A DNA stretch of 64,000 nt, taken from positions 6,353,501 to 6,417,500 of the forward strand of contig NZ_CP135275.1 of the NCBI RefSeq assembly GCF_032302195.1, read 5' to 3'. Numbering within the stretch: position 1 is the stretch's first letter; each line of letters opens with the position of its first letter. The DNA comes from Paenibacillus sp. MMS20-IR301. GTDB taxonomy: Bacteria; Bacillota; Bacilli; Paenibacillales; Paenibacillaceae. The translations under genes were made by a program, and so were the position numbers. Below, in pieces: positions 17,150-26,440 of this stretch. The notes beneath the pieces are model-generated. The model was not told where the DNA came from. It saw nothing but the letters and a program-made list of their open reading frames with translations, and ran no database searches.

Positions 17150-17348
17150 CGTAATATAAGAATTTATATGTTTCGGGGCCCCCGCAAAGTATCTGAGTCA
17201 GCCTCGAAGCCAAAGCCCTTAATCTAGCAAATCCGCAACTTTTCAGCCTGGAAGCAGTCTATTAAAGGTGTAACGGTATAGTATATGCTAGTGTCCGGAC
17301 CTGAAATCAGTAGATTAAAAGTAAATAAGATGGGAGAGTAACGCTGAA

Positions 17349-20081
17349 ATGAATGAAGTATTTACGGGAAACAACAGTGGTGAGCAGGTGAAGGGGAACA
17401 AGGGGCTTCCGGTTAAAAGATGGGTTGCTGCCTCACTCGCGGGTGTATTATGGATCATGCCGGTTATCGGTAACAGCGGGCCTTCCTTCTTCCATTTAGG
17501 ATCTGCACCAGTAGCACAGGCTGCAGCAGCCTCCTTCTCAGTATCCAAGCTGAGCGAAGAGGTTATTACTTCAGGCGCTATGATGATGAAATATAAAATT
17601 ACGACCGTACGTTCCGGCAAAAGTGTCACGGGCCTTGCTGACGTGATCCGTGTCGATCTGAATAATCCATATGTTTCTGTAGATGTAATGACCGGTAAGG
17701 GCGGTAATTTGACTACCCGGCAAAGCACAGGAGGAATGGCTGCTGAGACTGGAGCGGTAGCAGCGGTGAATGGAGACTACTTCAATACCGGCGGCGAAGG
17801 CTCGCCCATCGGTGGACAAGTATCTGGTGGCGTGGTAGTATCCACCCCTTCGCAGCTGGATGGAATGTATGCTTTTGCTGTGACCAAAGACCGTAAACCG
17901 ATAATTGATGAATACAGCTTCGAAGGCATGCTGACGGCGGAGGATGGCTCACAGTTCCCGTTATCAGGCATTAATAAGGGGGCCTACAACCCCGAAGGCG
18001 GTAGCTCCACTTACAGCCATTCAAATGCAGCCTACATCTATACAGACGCCTGGACGGCGCTGGAACGGCCTAAGAACAGCTCTACAACACCGACAGAGGT
18101 GCTGGTAGAGAATGATGTTGTTACCCAGATCTCTTTGGACGCTGCCCTGCCGGTTGCAGTACCGGAAGGGGCTTATATTCTGCGGACACACGGGCTTGCA
18201 GCCCAGTTTGTAAAAGCTCATCTGGCAGTTGGTCAAAAGCTGAGCAGCGCATACACCTTACGTTCTAAAACCACACAGCAGGAGCTTGATCCGTCCACGC
18301 TGCAAACCATGATCGGGGGACATACCATCCTGGTGAATAACGGCAAGGCTGCGGCCTTCTCCCGTTCCACAACGAGCATCGGCGGTTATCGTGCCCGTAC
18401 AGCTCTGGGTTATTCAGAAGACGGCCGGTATGTGTACGTGATTGCAGCAGAGAAGAACAACAATAGTGCCGGGCTGTCGCTGACAGAGCTGCAGTCATTC
18501 ATGACGAATATCGGGGTGTGGAAAGGGATTAATCTGGACGGAGGCGGCTCTACAACCATGGTAGACCGTCCGCTGGCAGAGACCTCGACTACACTGACCT
18601 TTAATACTGAGTATGGCACAGAGCAGCGCAGCATCGTAAACGGGCTTGGTGTGTACACCTCTGCTCCGCAAGGTGAAGTAAAGGGAATCAAGATCAGCGG
18701 CAATTCAGTACTTCTAATCGGGCAAAAGGCTTCGTATTCGCTGAAAGGCTATGATACTTACTATAATCCAATCGATGTGGCTGCCGGTAATCCGGCCTGG
18801 ACCTCCAGCAGCGCAAGTGTAACAGTGAATGCCGGGGAGGCAACAGCGGTCAAGGCCGGGACGGCCACACTGAAAGCGGCCAGCGGCTCAGCCAGTGCAG
18901 AGACTAAGGTAACTGTACTCGGCGGAGAGGATCTGGCAAGTCTGACAGTTGGCACAGCCACAGCACCGCTGCTTGCAGGAGCTTCAGTAGCTGTTCCTGT
19001 TACTGCAGTAGCAAAGAGCGGAGCGGCGATTACCGTTCCAGCCGCGTCGCTGAAATGGGAATTCATCGGCTTTAAAGGAGCTGTAGGTGACGGTAAGCTG
19101 ACGGTGGAATCGGTTGATCCGGGCGTAACTACCGGGTATGCAATTGCCCGCTATGACGGCTTCAGCACGGCAGTTGTGCTCTCGGCAGCCGTGGCGACGG
19201 CATGGGAGGATTTCGAGAATACCACTTATCCGTTTGATTTCACGACCAATGCAGCTGGAGTTACGGGGACTGCAGCGGTTGTTCCGGGCAGTGCGGAACG
19301 GGCCGGCTCGAAGGTATTGTCGCTAAGCTATGATATGACGGCGGGTACGGGTAAAATGTATGCTTACGCCCAGTTCAACGGAACTGCAGGCAAGAGCATT
19401 CCGGCCACGGCAACCTCTATGTCTGTAGATGTTATGGGTGATATGAGCTTAAACTGGCTGCGTGCCGAGGTAACGGATGCCGGCGGGGCAACAGCATATA
19501 TTGATCTGGCCAAGGTGATCGACTGGAACGGCTGGAAGAGCCTGAATATTGATCTGTCCGGCTCCGGGATTAAATTCCCAGCTTCCCTTAAGCGGCTGTA
19601 CGTGGTAAATGTAGAAGAAGGTCAGGATGAGCGGGCCAAAACAGGCACGGTAGCCTTTGATAACATCTCCTTCGTCATGCCTTCGCTGTCCAGTGAGGCC
19701 GGATTGCCAAAAGGAACAGCATCGATGAGCATTGGAGCTAAATCGATGACGGTTAACGGAACCAAGCAGGCGCTGGATGTAGCGCCAATCGTGAAGGACG
19801 GCAGCACCTATGTACCGATTAAATACGTGCTGGACGCTTTTGGCGGCAACGCAGTCTGGGATGGGAATACCAAGAAGATTATGGTGCTCCGCGGATCCAA
19901 AGCGCTGGATCTGACGGTAAACAAGAAGGAATTCCTGCTGAACGGGAAACGCCAGAGTGCTGAAGTAGCACCGTTAATTCTGAATGGCAGGACTTTAGTA
20001 CCGCTTAGACTCGTGACAGAACAGCTGGGACTCACCGTAAAATGGGAACAGAAAACGAAGACCGTAACTATCGAATCATGA
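17349..20081 (+). CDS. Secreted phosphodiester glycosidase family protein with copper-amine-oxidase-N-like tail (910 aa)
   Basis: It starts at ATG 17349 after GGGAGAG. The N-terminus carries KRW plus a hydrophobic segment (~24-45) and AQAAAAS, so it is exported. Residues ~85-435 match the NAGPA/phosphodiester glycosidase fold: AAVNGDYFNTGG, GHTILVNNGKA, RTALGYSEDG and the glycine-rich LDGGGSTTM. Related enzymes remove GlcNAc from phosphodiesters or act on exopolysaccharide and wall polymers. The middle is Ig-like (~440-520) with a carbohydrate-binding-like beta region (~620-780). The end (~795-908) has two copies of the stalk domain (GSTYVPIKYVLDAFGG and GRTLVPLRLVTEQLGL) common in Paenibacillus secreted proteins. 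A role in remodelling surface glycans is inferred from context. Confidence 0.82.
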   Translation: MNEVFTGNNSGEQVKGNKGLPVKRWVAASLAGVLWIMPVIGNSGPSFFHLGSAPVAQAAAASFSVSKLSEEVITSGAMMMKYKITTVRSGKSVTGLADVIRVDLNNPYVSVDVMTGKGGNLTTRQSTGGMAAETGAVAAVNGDYFNTGGEGSPIGGQVSGGVVVSTPSQLDGMYAFAVTKDRKPIIDEYSFEGMLTAEDGSQFPLSGINKGAYNPEGGSSTYSHSNAAYIYTDAWTALERPKNSSTTPTEVLVENDVVTQISLDAALPVAVPEGAYILRTHGLAAQFVKAHLAVGQKLSSAYTLRSKTTQQELDPSTLQTMIGGHTILVNNGKAAAFSRSTTSIGGYRARTALGYSEDGRYVYVIAAEKNNNSAGLSLTELQSFMTNIGVWKGINLDGGGSTTMVDRPLAETSTTLTFNTEYGTEQRSIVNGLGVYTSAPQGEVKGIKISGNSVLLIGQKASYSLKGYDTYYNPIDVAAGNPAWTSSSASVTVNAGEATAVKAGTATLKAASGSASAETKVTVLGGEDLASLTVGTATAPLLAGASVAVPVTAVAKSGAAITVPAASLKWEFIGFKGAVGDGKLTVESVDPGVTTGYAIARYDGFSTAVVLSAAVATAWEDFENTTYPFDFTTNAAGVTGTAAVVPGSAERAGSKVLSLSYDMTAGTGKMYAYAQFNGTAGKSIPATATSMSVDVMGDMSLNWLRAEVTDAGGATAYIDLAKVIDWNGWKSLNIDLSGSGIKFPASLKRLYVVNVEEGQDERAKTGTVAFDNISFVMPSLSSEAGLPKGTASMSIGAKSMTVNGTKQALDVAPIVKDGSTYVPIKYVLDAFGGNAVWDGNTKKIMVLRGSKALDLTVNKKEFLLNGKRQSAEVAPLILNGRTLVPLRLVTEQLGLTVKWEQKTKTVTIES

Positions 20082-20123
20082 TATGTTAGTATAAAGGAAA
20101 GCCTTTAATACGATTCGATAGAA

Positions 20124-21296
20124 ATGGGGCAAGCATCCGTGGAATTTCAAACCGATGCGATAGATCGCGTCATTAAGAATACCATCGACGTGATGGAGAG
20201 CAGCAAGTATCAGATTTTTGAAATATTGCAGGTTGCACGGGATGAGCTTGCTGCACTCACCAAAGAACTGCAGCGGGTCATGGAAGAAACGGATGAAACA
20301 TTACAGAAGGTAGACAAGCTGGAGCTGCAGTACCACCGCTCCCGGATCCGGCTGACTGAGGTCAGCCGGGACTTTGTCCGCTACACCGAGAAGGACATCC
20401 GGGTGGCGTATGAGAAGGCGACAGAGCTGCAGCTTGAACTGATGATGACCAGGGAGCGGGAAGCTTATCTGCGGAGCAGACGGGATGAGCTGCAAATGCG
20501 GACCCGCAGTGTCGAGAATTCTGTAGAACGGGCGGAATCGATCGGTTCGCAAATGAGCGTGGTCCTGGAATACCTGTCCGGAGAACTAGGTCAGGTGACG
20601 AGAATTGTCGAATCTGCGAAGAACAGACAAATGATCGGACTCAAAATAATCCTGGCTCAGGAAGAGGAACGGAAGAGAATTGCCCGGGAAATTCATGATG
20701 GTCCTGCTCAAATGCTGGCGAATCTAGTCCTAAGGACGGAAATTGTAGAAAGAATGCTGGTAAAGCAGGAATTTGGCCTGGTGCAAGCCGAAGTAATAGA
20801 TTTAAAAGGGCAGGTTCGTTACAGCCTGGAAGAAATGCGTAAGGTTATTTTTAATCTGCGTCCGATGGCGCTTGATGATTTGGGGCTGATTCCGACCCTA
20901 CGGAAGTATGTGCATGACTATGAGGATAAGACGAAGATCCGCACCTCTTTTGAAACAAGGGGCAAGGAACACCGGCTGACTTCAGCGATGGAGGCGGCGG
21001 TCTACCGTCTGGTGCAGGAAGGGCTGTCCAATGCGGCCAAGCATGCCTATCCAAGCTATGTACTTGTGGAGATCACGTATCAGGCACAATTGATCAAGAT
21101 AGTCGTGAAGGATAACGGATTAGGCTTCAATGTGAAGAAAGTCAGCGAGCAAGGCAACCGCGAAAGCTTTGGACTGGTGGGCATGCGCGAACGTGTGGAG
21201 CTGCTGGAGGGAAGAATGGAAATACAATCAGCCGAGAATCAGGGCACAACGATTGTAATTCACATTCCGACAAATGTGGAAAAAGGAAAGGAGTAA
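20124..21296 (+). CDS. degS: Sensor histidine kinase DegS
   Basis: Cytoplasmic two-component kinase of 390 residues controlling exoenzymes, competence and motility through DegU. The N-terminal ~170 residues are a long coiled-coil sensor (ELQLELMMTREREAYLRSRR). The phosphorylated histidine is in EEERKRIAREIHDGPAQMLA (~185-204), the HisKA_3 box, followed by RPMALDDLGLIPTLRKY. The GHKL ATPase has the N box VQEGLSNAAKHA and G boxes VKDNGLGFNV and GLVGMRERVELLEG. No membrane segment is present, as in B. subtilis. The ATG at 20124 has no strong RBS; GTG 20139 is an alternative. It lies 4 nt before degU. Confidence 0.95.
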   Translation: MGQASVEFQTDAIDRVIKNTIDVMESSKYQIFEILQVARDELAALTKELQRVMEETDETLQKVDKLELQYHRSRIRLTEVSRDFVRYTEKDIRVAYEKATELQLELMMTREREAYLRSRRDELQMRTRSVENSVERAESIGSQMSVVLEYLSGELGQVTRIVESAKNRQMIGLKIILAQEEERKRIAREIHDGPAQMLANLVLRTEIVERMLVKQEFGLVQAEVIDLKGQVRYSLEEMRKVIFNLRPMALDDLGLIPTLRKYVHDYEDKTKIRTSFETRGKEHRLTSAMEAAVYRLVQEGLSNAAKHAYPSYVLVEITYQAQLIKIVVKDNGLGFNVKKVSEQGNRESFGLVGMRERVELLEGRMEIQSAENQGTTIVIHIPTNVEKGKE

Positions 21297-21300
21297 TGTG

Positions 21301-22023
21301 ATGGAGAACCAAAACTCTGGCAAGTCGCCCATAAAAGTTCTTTTGGCCGATGATCATCAGTTGTTTCGTGAAGGGCTTAAACGCATTTTGAATATGGAGG
21401 ATGATATTGAGGTTATTGGCGAATGCGGGGACGGCATCCAGGTGCTTGAATTCTGCAACATCAATAAGCCGGATATCGTGCTGATGGACATCAATATGCC
21501 GATTGAGAATGGTGTAGAGGCTACGCAAAAGGTACGGGAAATGTTCCCGGATGTAAAAGTAATCATCCTCTCGATTCATGATGACGAAAGCTATGTATTT
21601 GAGACACTGCGCAAGGGTGCGAATGGTTATTTGCTGAAGGATATGGAGGCTGAGTCGCTGATTAATGCGATCCGTTCCGTATGTGAGGGCCATGCCTTTA
21701 TTCATCCGAAGGTGACCGGTAAGCTGATCAATCAGCTGCGGCGCATGACTTACCTGAATGAGACAGGTGCAATTGCCGAGACGGCCGTCAAGGAAGCTGG
21801 CGTCAAATTTGTGGCTGGTGACAACAATCCGCTGACCCGCCGTGAGGCAGAGGTACTGCGTCTGATGGCAGAAGGCAAGAGCAACAAGATGATTGGTGAA
21901 TATCTGTTCATCAGTGAAAAGACGGTCAAAAACCATGTGAGCAGCATACTGCAAAAGATGGAAGTGGATGACCGCACGCAGGCAGTAATCAATTCGATTA
22001 AATATGGCTGGGTAACTTTATAG
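21301..22023 (+). CDS. degU: Response regulator DegU
   Basis: NarL/FixJ-type regulator of 240 residues. The receiver domain has [17 protein letters not shown], the phospho-acceptor in IVLMDINMP, and [10 protein letters not shown] plus YLLKDM. The C-terminal LuxR-type helix-turn-helix is [18 protein letters not shown] to [17 protein letters not shown]. The start is ATG 21301, seven nt after AAAGGAG inside the degS end; the in-frame ATG at 21274 overlaps degS and lacks an RBS. The gene pair is translationally close-coupled. DegU targets such as comF genes and flagellar genes lie next door, as in B. subtilis. Confidence 0.96.
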   Translation: MENQNSGKSPIKVLLADDHQLFREGLKRILNMEDDIEVIGECGDGIQVLEFCNINKPDIVLMDINMPIENGVEATQKVREMFPDVKVIILSIHDDESYVFETLRKGANGYLLKDMEAESLINAIRSVCEGHAFIHPKVTGKLINQLRRMTYLNETGAIAETAVKEAGVKFVAGDNNPLTRREAEVLRLMAEGKSNKMIGEYLFISEKTVKNHVSSILQKMEVDDRTQAVINSIKYGWVTL

Positions 22024-22266
22024 CATCCCGCATAAACTTTTAATTGAGCGTTTTGGAGAATCCTAATGATCCTTATAAAACGGTACATAACTTGATTGCA
22101 CCCGTATGCTTAAGCGGCAGTCAAAGTATTGTTTCAGTCTGCATGATATTCGAATTTTGCAAAATGCTGATTTAAATATGTACCTGCCTGAACAATGGAA
22201 TTCTGGGCTGTCACCGTCCTTTTACCGCTGGCATATAGTGTCGGTATAAGAGGGAGGTGCAGCTCC

Positions 22267-22698
22267 ATGATAACCCAGTTAATCTGGATTATGTCCATTT
22301 ATGCAACCGCGGCAGCCCTTGTTCAACTCCTGCATCACCGGGGAAAGACCCGGGAGCATGTGCGGCCTGGAAAGCGGCTTCAATACATTCTGATTACCCG
22401 CAATCATGAAGCTGTTGTGGAGTGGTATATCCGCATTCTGGCTTTTCATGCTTCATGGGCGGGCAGTCCCCTGCAGGTCACTGTGGCAGACGATAGCTCC
22501 GCGGACGGGACACTGAATATTGCCTCACGGCTGGATGTTTGCAGTTCTCCGGTCCTGTCGCTGTACAGCGGCGGTAATGGGAATGAGCCGCCGGAGAGAA
22601 TGGTGGTCGATTTGCGGATGCAGGAGCCGCGTCTTCCGCTGCGGATGATGCGGCTGCCGGGAAGCGGGGGATACGGATCAAAGCATGGCGGAGCATAA
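22267..22698 (+). CDS. Membrane-anchored protein with GT2-like N-terminal motif, unknown function (143 aa)
   Basis: The start at ATG 22267 is fixed by GGGAGGTG seven nt upstream; an earlier in-frame ATG (22195) lacks an RBS. An N-terminal membrane segment (ITQLIWIMSIYATAAALVQL) is followed by a basic stretch. Then comes QYILITRNHEAVVEWYIRIL and VTVADDSSADGTLNIASRL, which resembles the first strand and the nucleotide-binding DDxSxDGT turn of family 2 glycosyltransferases. The protein ends long before an acceptor domain would begin, so it is a truncated or repurposed fold. It sits in the degV position of the degSU-comFA region. Function cannot be assigned. Confidence 0.65.
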   Translation: MITQLIWIMSIYATAAALVQLLHHRGKTREHVRPGKRLQYILITRNHEAVVEWYIRILAFHASWAGSPLQVTVADDSSADGTLNIASRLDVCSSPVLSLYSGGNGNEPPERMVVDLRMQEPRLPLRMMRLPGSGGYGSKHGGA

Positions 22699-22720
22699 CT
22701 GAATATGTCGGCAACGGGTG

Positions 22721-22758
22721 AAGCACACTCTCCAGCAATGGGGGAGTGTGCTTTTTTT
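22721..22758 (+). terminator. Rho-independent terminator before comFA
   Basis: Arms 22721-22733 and 22741-22753 (13 bp, one G-U) with a 7-nt loop and a T-run. It isolates comFA from upstream genes. Confidence 0.85.
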
Positions 22759-22876
22759 GTTGTGGTTTAAGCGGTAACCCGTCTAATACTGGATGAGTTG
22801 CAAATCGCGCTGTAAGAGGGGAATAGTCTGGGTTGTTGTTATATAGCCGGCAATTTTAAGTTTAGGAGGCGGGATT

Positions 22877-24991
22877 GTGAAGGCGGCAGTCTATGCGGTC
22901 AAGTATGAAGGGAACTGGGAAGCAAGAGTTTCACTGGATCTGGCTGTGGATCAATGGTGGTGGCAGGGGGCGCGGGCTGACTGGGAAGGTCGCTACAGGG
23001 GCGGTAGTCAAAGCAGGAGCAGCCAGAAGAGTCCGGGCAACAGGATTGGTAAGGATAGCAGCGATATCAGGGACAGGCAATCCGGCCGGGCGGCGGGCAA
23101 GCTGGTGCTGCTCGCCCGATCCTTGCCGCTGGGCTGGGCGGTAAAGCTTGCGGCTGCCTGCGAGTTTGGAGATGTGATGACAGCGTGGAAGGAAGAGAAG
23201 TGGAGAACTTATGCTGCGGATCTATTAAAGGCTGAGATTAAGTCGGAACAAGCAGTGGGAGGGATGCGAGGGGAAGATTGGCCCTTTGAGGTGATTGAGA
23301 TTATTGAGCTTTCAGAAGTGCAGGCGGTTAAGGGCGCTAGCGGGCCGGAATCAGCCGGGATGAGCAGAATTTCGCCTTCGGTATTTGCTGGCTGGGGTGT
23401 GAAGGGACAGAAAGATCGTTATGAGCTGCTGCTGTCTGCAGCAGAGCGGCTGGGGGAGGCACTGGAGGGGCGTTCTTTACTGCAGAATGAAGTGGAAGCA
23501 CTGGTGGCAGAGCAGCTACCCGAGCTGGCAGAGATATGGCCTGCTGCAGCGCAGCTGGCGTATTTGCAGGAGCGACTGCAGATTGAGGCGGGTGTTGGTG
23601 CTCCGGGGGCGGTGCAGCGTCACAGGATAGACGCTGTACGTTTCTTGCCCGCAGCGGCGCTCCGCCTGCCGCTGCGCCTGTCCCGGCGCGGCGCTGCCGC
23701 CCGCCGCGCCGGGGCGGTACGCTGCCTGCGCTGCGGCAGCGTACCCACGGGCCGCACGGCCTGCGCCGCGTGCGGCCTCTCCGGCTGCGCCTATTGCGAG
23801 GCCTGCCTCGCACTCGGGCGCAGCCGGGCTTGCGCGCTGCTGCTGCGCAGCGCACCGCTCCCTGCCGTGCGCTGCACGGCAGGGGTGTCCCCCACCGTAA
23901 CGGCACGCCGGTGGGGGCTGAGCGCAGCGCAGGCGGCTGCGGCCGCCGCTGCGCTGGGGTTCCTGGCGGAGCGGACGGGAAGCTCCGCCGCCGCAACAGG
24001 ACCAGAGCGGTTCCTGCTCTGGGCGGTGACGGGAGCGGGAAAGACGGAGATTACGTTCCCGCTCCTTGAGGCAGCGCTGCGCGCCGGAGGCCGGGCGCTG
24101 ATTGCGACGCCGCGGCGCGACGTCGTGCTGGAGCTTGCGCCCCGGCTGGCCCGGGCCTTCCCGGGCGGCGGGCCAGCTGTGCTGTACGGCGGCAGCGAAG
24201 ACCGCTGGAGCAGGGGCAGCCTGACGCTGGCGACGACGCATCAGCTGCTGCGGTTTCATGGAGCTTTTGATCTGGTCATTATTGATGAGCTGGATGCTTT
24301 TCCATATCATAATGATCCTATGCTGGCTTACGCTGCTGAGCAGGTGTGCAAGCCTGCCGGTGCATTCATTTATCTCTCGGCTACGCCCCCGGTCGAGCTG
24401 CAGCGTCAAGCGGATGCCGGGAAACTTCCGCATGCCCGGGTTCCCGTCCGCTTCCACGGCTATCCCTTGCCGGTTCCCCGGCATTTGCATATGCCACCCT
24501 TACGCCGTTGCCTGAAGCAGGGGCGGCTTCCCAGGGGTCTGTTGCAGGCCCTGCAGAGATCATTTGACCGGAAGGCACAGATTTTTCTGTTTGTCGCGCG
24601 GATTGCCCTGATTGAAGACCTGCTGAAGCTGCTCCGGAGAATCTATCCGGGGATTGCTATTGAGGGCACCTCATCCAAAGATCCTTCGAGAGCAGAGAAA
24701 GTGCTGAAATTCCGCAACTGCTCAATCTCCCTGCTGGTGACGACAACCATTCTGGAACGGGGAGTAACGGTTCCGCGCAGTGATGTGTTCATACTCGATG
24801 CGGGCAGCGAGCTGTTCGATGAAGCTGCGCTGGTCCAGATGGCCGGCCGGGCCGGGCGCTCCAAAGATGATCCTGCCGGCTTCGTCTACTTTGCTTCCCC
24901 GGAGTGGACCCGCGCGCAGCGCAGGGCAATTGCCCAAATCCGGAGCATGAACAGGCTGGCACGCAAACAGGGATATTTGCGGGGCCGGTAA
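22877..24991 (+). CDS. comFA: Competence helicase-like ATPase ComFA, long form (704 aa)
   Basis: DEAD/DEAH-type ATPase that works at the membrane in DNA uptake during transformation. It starts at GTG 22877 behind AGGAGG. A four-cysteine zinc module (CLRCGS then CAACGLSGCAYCEAC, ~275-310) is followed by Walker A TGAGKTE (~385), motif II IIDELDAFPYHN (~470), LSATPP, and motif VI QMAGRAGRSKDDPAG. B. subtilis ComFA is about 460 residues; here a ~230-residue N-terminal extension of unclear fold precedes it. The middle (~23.6-24.25 kb) is extremely GC-rich compared with the rest. ComFC follows after a 400-bp gap without comFB. Confidence 0.9.
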   Translation: MKAAVYAVKYEGNWEARVSLDLAVDQWWWQGARADWEGRYRGGSQSRSSQKSPGNRIGKDSSDIRDRQSGRAAGKLVLLARSLPLGWAVKLAAACEFGDVMTAWKEEKWRTYAADLLKAEIKSEQAVGGMRGEDWPFEVIEIIELSEVQAVKGASGPESAGMSRISPSVFAGWGVKGQKDRYELLLSAAERLGEALEGRSLLQNEVEALVAEQLPELAEIWPAAAQLAYLQERLQIEAGVGAPGAVQRHRIDAVRFLPAAALRLPLRLSRRGAAARRAGAVRCLRCGSVPTGRTACAACGLSGCAYCEACLALGRSRACALLLRSAPLPAVRCTAGVSPTVTARRWGLSAAQAAAAAAALGFLAERTGSSAAATGPERFLLWAVTGAGKTEITFPLLEAALRAGGRALIATPRRDVVLELAPRLARAFPGGGPAVLYGGSEDRWSRGSLTLATTHQLLRFHGAFDLVIIDELDAFPYHNDPMLAYAAEQVCKPAGAFIYLSATPPVELQRQADAGKLPHARVPVRFHGYPLPVPRHLHMPPLRRCLKQGRLPRGLLQALQRSFDRKAQIFLFVARIALIEDLLKLLRRIYPGIAIEGTSSKDPSRAEKVLKFRNCSISLLVTTTILERGVTVPRSDVFILDAGSELFDEAALVQMAGRAGRSKDDPAGFVYFASPEWTRAQRRAIAQIRSMNRLARKQGYLRGR

Positions 24992-25051
24992 GCTTTTCTA
25001 CATAAACCCTATAAGTAGCATTAAGGACTAGTACAGCATTGAAAGTAGCTG

Positions 25052-25234
25052 ATTGTATTTCCTGCAATAGAATGCCCATATTAGGCCGTGAATTGAGATT
25101 CTATTGTATTTCGTACAGTGGAATTTAGCATTTGGGGCGAAAAATGGCCTTTGCTCAATATTCAAATGTACCGAGTACAATAGATTCTAGTTTTAAGGCG
25201 TTTTCACAGCATTCTATTGTAAAAAATACAGTTG
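25052..25234. repeat. Four copies of an ATTGTA/TACAAT dyad between comFA and comFC
   Basis: The 400-bp gap 24992-25391 has no gene. It contains four related imperfect palindromes of 22-27 bp at 25052-25073, 25098-25124, 25164-25187 and 25211-25234. Each combines a form of ATTCTATTGTA with a form of TACAATAGAAT. Unit 2 pairs over 11 bp with two G-U-type mismatches. They alternate in orientation. They may be REP-like dispersed units or binding sites. Confidence 0.55.
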
Positions 25235-25391
25235 TTGTCATTCAAGCGCTTACGACATCACATTTGCAACTGCGGAAATGAGGCGCTGGCGCGTTAAGGT
25301 CCGATCATGGTCATAGTCACATGATTAGTTCTGATGCTGTACTAGCTATAAAGAAATCCTGCACATAACTAAAGGAGGCATACCTGTATAA

Positions 25392-26264
25392 ATGAAATCC
25401 TTACAATCTTGGATAGAGCATATCCGCCGGTTAATCGCCCCGTCTCTGCATGAGTGTTTATTCTGCGGACATAGAGCCCCGCCCTCTTCTGGACTGCCCG
25501 GCATATGCCAGAGCTGCCAGAAGGCAGTTCCTTGGATTCGCAGCCCCCGGTGCCTGGTTTGCGGACGCCATGTCGGTTGTCCCGACTGCAGCCGCAGCTG
25601 TGATCCATTACCCATCGTCTGTAACCGCAGTGCGGTAGCTTACACAAGTGAAATGCGTGAACTGCTGGGCCAGTATAAATACCGGGGAAACGAGAGCATG
25701 GGGCCTGTGTTCGGTCTGATGCTGGACCAGGCATATTCTATGTTGCAACAAGAGCAGAGGGAATCCGAGAGCAGGAGCATTGTGCAGAGGCCTGCCAGTA
25801 GGCGGTTTTTATCAGCAGCCAGGCGGTTTAGCCAGCCCGTTCTCTGGCATGCAGATCTGCTTGTACCTGTGCCAGTGAGCGCAGCACGGTTGTCTGAACG
25901 GGGATTCAATCAGGCGGAGCAAATGGCCCGGGTATTATCACAGTGCAGGAAGGTGCCGCAGCTTCCGCTGCTTGTGCGTACCCACCACACCGGCAAGCAG
26001 AGCTTCAAGAGCAGAAGAGAGCGGCTGGCGGATATGCAGCATGCTTTTACTGGTAATACGGACCCGGAAGTGCTGGAGAGTTTGAGGAACCAGTTGAATT
26101 CAAGACCGATCCAATTTCTGGGCCGGCCGCTGCAGATTATTATAGTTGATGACATTTATACCACAGGAAGCACGATCCGGGCCTGTGCCACTGCACTGCA
26201 TCAGCTCTGCGGGAGTCTAGGGCAATCTGCCGAGATTTATAGCCTGACGTGGGCAAGATCTTAG
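25392..26264 (+). CDS. comFC: Competence protein ComFC (phosphoribosyltransferase-like)
   Basis: 290 residues, ComF/GntX family, needed for efficient DNA uptake and thought to handle incoming single-stranded DNA together with ComFA. The N-terminus has a zinc-binding cysteine array CLFCGH, CQSCQ, CLVCGRHVGCPDCSRSC (~18-65). The C-terminal PRTase-like domain carries LLVPVPVSAARLSERGFNQA and the PRPP-loop-like IIIVDDIYTTGSTIRACA (~252-269). The start at ATG 25392 lies 13 nt after AAAGGAGG, a rather long spacing. The gene stands alone between the comFA gap and yvyF. Confidence 0.92.
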   Translation: MKSLQSWIEHIRRLIAPSLHECLFCGHRAPPSSGLPGICQSCQKAVPWIRSPRCLVCGRHVGCPDCSRSCDPLPIVCNRSAVAYTSEMRELLGQYKYRGNESMGPVFGLMLDQAYSMLQQEQRESESRSIVQRPASRRFLSAARRFSQPVLWHADLLVPVPVSAARLSERGFNQAEQMARVLSQCRKVPQLPLLVRTHHTGKQSFKSRRERLADMQHAFTGNTDPEVLESLRNQLNSRPIQFLGRPLQIIIVDDIYTTGSTIRACATALHQLCGSLGQSAEIYSLTWARS

Positions 26265-26378
26265 CATGAGCCACCAAACCATCCTATAGTAACTGCAAAT
26301 CATCATTTAACGCTGAAAATATACGAAACCCGCTCACCACCTGCTACAGCTTATAGACGAAAGCCCGGCGATCATGTA

Positions 26379-26396
26379 ATCTTATTAGAATAAGAT
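26379..26396. promoter_or_regulatory. Perfect 18-bp palindrome upstream of yvyF
   Basis: ATCTTATT-AG-AATAAGAT is an exact inverted repeat centred 53 bp before the yvyF start. With a 2-bp centre it is better suited to a dimeric repressor or activator than to an RNA hairpin. Confidence 0.35.
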
Positions 26397-26440
26397 ACGT
26401 TTATGCTGTACAGAATGTAAGGAAGGGAGCCGCGGTAAAC

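Noticed and set aside
23337..24490. Several overlapping ORFs in all frames inside comFA
   Set aside because: Very high GC removes stop codons by chance; Arg/Pro/Ala-rich shadow peptides.
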